From assembly GCF_000833025.1 (NCBI RefSeq), contig NZ_CP010817.1, positions 1,674,001 to 1,738,000 on the forward strand: a DNA stretch of 64,000 nt, written 5' to 3'. The notes under the pieces are model-generated. The model was not told the DNA's origin. It ran no database searches and saw only the letters and a program-made list of their open reading frames with translations. The stretch is from Myroides profundi. GTDB taxonomy: Bacteria > Bacteroidota > Bacteroidia > Flavobacteriales > Flavobacteriaceae. Positions within the stretch are counted from its first letter, which is position 1. Each line of letters begins with the position of its first letter. A program made the position numbers and the translations under genes. Positions 63,011 through 64,000 of the stretch are shown here, one piece after another.

Positions 63011-63196
63011 ATGAAGGTAAGTGAAATGCTGAAAATCCTAGTTAAGGATGGTTGGTATTTATTGAGAGAGGGGAGTAATCATTCTTTATATGTACATCCT
63101 ATAAAGAGTGGAAGAGTAATACTTCCCAGGCACCCTTCAGCAGAATTGAAAAAGGGTACAGAACAGTCAATTTTAAAACAGGCTGGATTAAAGTAA
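63011..63196 (+). CDS. hicA: HicA-family mRNA interferase toxin
   Basis: A 61-residue protein from the ATG at 63011 (MKVSEMLKILVKDGWYLL). It has the dsRBD-like HicA/YcfA fold: the glycine-tryptophan turn, then the catalytic His in REGSNHSLYVHP, then RVILPRHPSAELKKGT. HicA cleaves mRNA and stops translation until neutralised by HicB. A longer frame from 62969 would run through the operator and is rejected. Confidence 0.9.
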   Translation: MKVSEMLKILVKDGWYLLREGSNHSLYVHPIKSGRVILPRHPSAELKKGTEQSILKQAGLK

Positions 63197-63221
63197 AATT
63201 GTTGAATGTAAATGGAAAGTG

Positions 63222-63623
63222 ATGAGAATTAAAGTGATTTTAGAGCGTAGTAAAACTGGTTATAGTGCATATTCTGAGGAATTGCAAGGAGCAGTGACTG
63301 TTGGTGATACTTTTGATGAAGTTAAAGCTAATTTTAAAGAAGTATTGTCTATGGAAATTGATTATCTAAAAGAATTGGGTAATAATGAGAGGGCTTTAGA
63401 GCTTAGTTTGGCTGAAGTAGTTTACTATTTGGATTTAAACACCTTTTTTGATAGTTATGAGTTGTTTAATAAAACAAAGTTAGCTACCTACTTAGGTATT
63501 AATCCGAGTCTATTAAGGAGATTATCAGTTGAACCTGTTGAATTGTCAGATAAAAAAGCAAAGCAGATACAGGATGGATTGCATAAGTTAGCAGATGAGT
63601 TAAAAGAGTACCACTTTGTGTAA
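63222..63623 (+). CDS. hicB: HicB-family antitoxin with HTH
   Basis: A 133-residue protein. The N-terminal half is the HicB RNase H-like fold (RIKVILERSKTGYSAYSEEL; GDTFDEVKANFKEVL). The C-terminal half is a helix-turn-helix (NKTKLATYLGINPSLLRRLS) that would bind the operator before hicA. It starts 25 bp after the hicA stop, the usual toxin-first order. The ATG at 63222 is preferred to the GTG just before it. Confidence 0.88.
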   Translation: MRIKVILERSKTGYSAYSEELQGAVTVGDTFDEVKANFKEVLSMEIDYLKELGNNERALELSLAEVVYYLDLNTFFDSYELFNKTKLATYLGINPSLLRRLSVEPVELSDKKAKQIQDGLHKLADELKEYHFV

Positions 63624-63663
63624 TATTTAAAAAGTAGGGAGTATTACCCCAAATAATAAAAAC

Positions 63664-63694
63664 AAAAAAACGCTATCGAAAGACAGCGTTTTTT
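63664..63694. terminator. Terminator between hicAB and rdgB
   Basis: AAAAAACGCT pairs with AGCGTTTTTT around a GAAA-containing loop, with A and T runs on both sides; the two genes are convergent. Confidence 0.82.
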
Positions 63695-63707
63695 GTTTTT
63701 TATAGTA

Positions 63708-64000
63708 TTATCGTTTTAATAAAAAGTCGACTAATTGGCGTACAGCTCTTCCTCTATGGCTAATAGCGTTCTTAGCATTGATATCAATTTCAGCAAAAGA
63801 TTTGTCCATTCCATCTGCTACGAAGATTGGGTCATAACCAAATCCTTCTGTACCTTGTCTCTCTTTTAATAGTTGTCCATCTATAATGCCAGTGAAATAG
63901 TATGTCTCTGTATGTAGATTTAGGCAAATTACTGTTTTAAAGTTGGCTTTTCTGTTCTCTTCTTTTTGAAGTACCTCAAGCAATTTGTCTATATTGTCAT
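63708..64000 (-). CDS. rdgB: XTP/dITP pyrophosphatase, C-terminal part (partial)
   Basis: The frame is open to the right edge, so the N-terminus lies outside; an apparent start at 63983 is an internal TTG. The visible part contains EGFGYDPIFVADGMDKSFAEID and NAISHRGRAVRQLVDFL in pieces, which are hallmarks of the Ham1/RdgB family. These enzymes remove non-canonical purine nucleotides (dITP, XTP) from the pool. Confidence 0.92.
   Translation of the reverse strand, partial: DNIDKLLEVLQKEENRKANFKTVICLNLHTETYYFTGIIDGQLLKERQGTEGFGYDPIFVADGMDKSFAEIDINAKNAISHRGRAVRQLVDFLLKR

Noticed and set aside
62969..63196. 75-residue HicA from the ATG at 62969
   Set aside because: The extra N-terminus would lie over the promoter and operator; the ATG at 63011 gives the family's usual start.

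Overview
The window looks like chromosomal DNA from a flavobacterium (Bacteroidota, Flavobacteriaceae; a Myroides-like genome is my guess from gene content, not shown directly). Signs are the low GC content, many start-proximal TAnnTTTG -7 boxes (several with a TTG -33 box about 19-22 bp upstream), Cys-Ser-Ser-(Ser)-Asp-Asp lipoprotein starts, a TonB receptor operon, MQO, fused IcmF and a DCC-family protein. Most genes are ordinary housekeeping or envelope genes.

Layout. 1-3 kb: end of a thrA-thrB-thrC threonine operon. 3-4.4 kb: an MBL hydrolase and a membrane protein. 4.6-10.6 kb: a four-gene iron/siderophore-type operon (TonB receptor, surface lipoprotein, Fes-like esterase, YncE-like beta-propeller). 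10.7-14.5 kb: rhomboid protease, a small secreted protein, a SulP transporter plus beta-carbonic anhydrase pair. 14.5-16.8 kb: a RelE/ParE-type toxin-antitoxin pair and a complete IS3-family element with a programmed -1 frameshift. 17.0-21.2 kb: a tight six-gene operon of drug- or nucleotide-detoxifying enzyme families (two GNATs, MccF-like S66 peptidase, YbaK/ProX deacylase, methyltransferase, cytidine deaminase). 21.4-26.3 kb: lipoproteins and proteins of unknown function. 26.5-33 kb: sugar MFS transporter, cysteine desulfurase, purM, ruvX, mqo. 33.2-37.4 kb: two tandem paralogous TPR-histidine kinases, the first of which has lost its phospho-acceptor His. 37.5-39.8 kb: membrane protein, winged-helix regulator and creD, with a shared palindromic operator. 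40.3-44.6 kb: a GNAT-like gene and icmF. 44.7-45.8 kb: a noncoding array of a 93-bp repeat. 45.8-51 kb: pheT, DCC protein and mutS2. 51.4-53.8 kb: Crp-type regulator, DUF3995 protein and acetyl-CoA hydrolase/transferase. 54-60.6 kb: an unrecognised conserved protein, PhnP-like MBL protein, small lipoprotein, esterase, DUF4870 protein, degenerate dihydroorotase and a CarboxypepD_reg-like protein. 60.6-62.5 kb: DEAD-box helicase. 63-64 kb: hicAB and the end of rdgB.

The most unexplained structures are noncoding. One is the 93-bp array (10 full units at an exact 93-bp period, in two alternating subtypes, with a hairpin whose changes mostly keep pairing as G-U wobbles in the plus-strand RNA). The other is a family of three dispersed elements, each made of four 11-bp direct repeats followed by an inverted copy (16756, 40032, 51157). 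Both deserve a genome-wide search.
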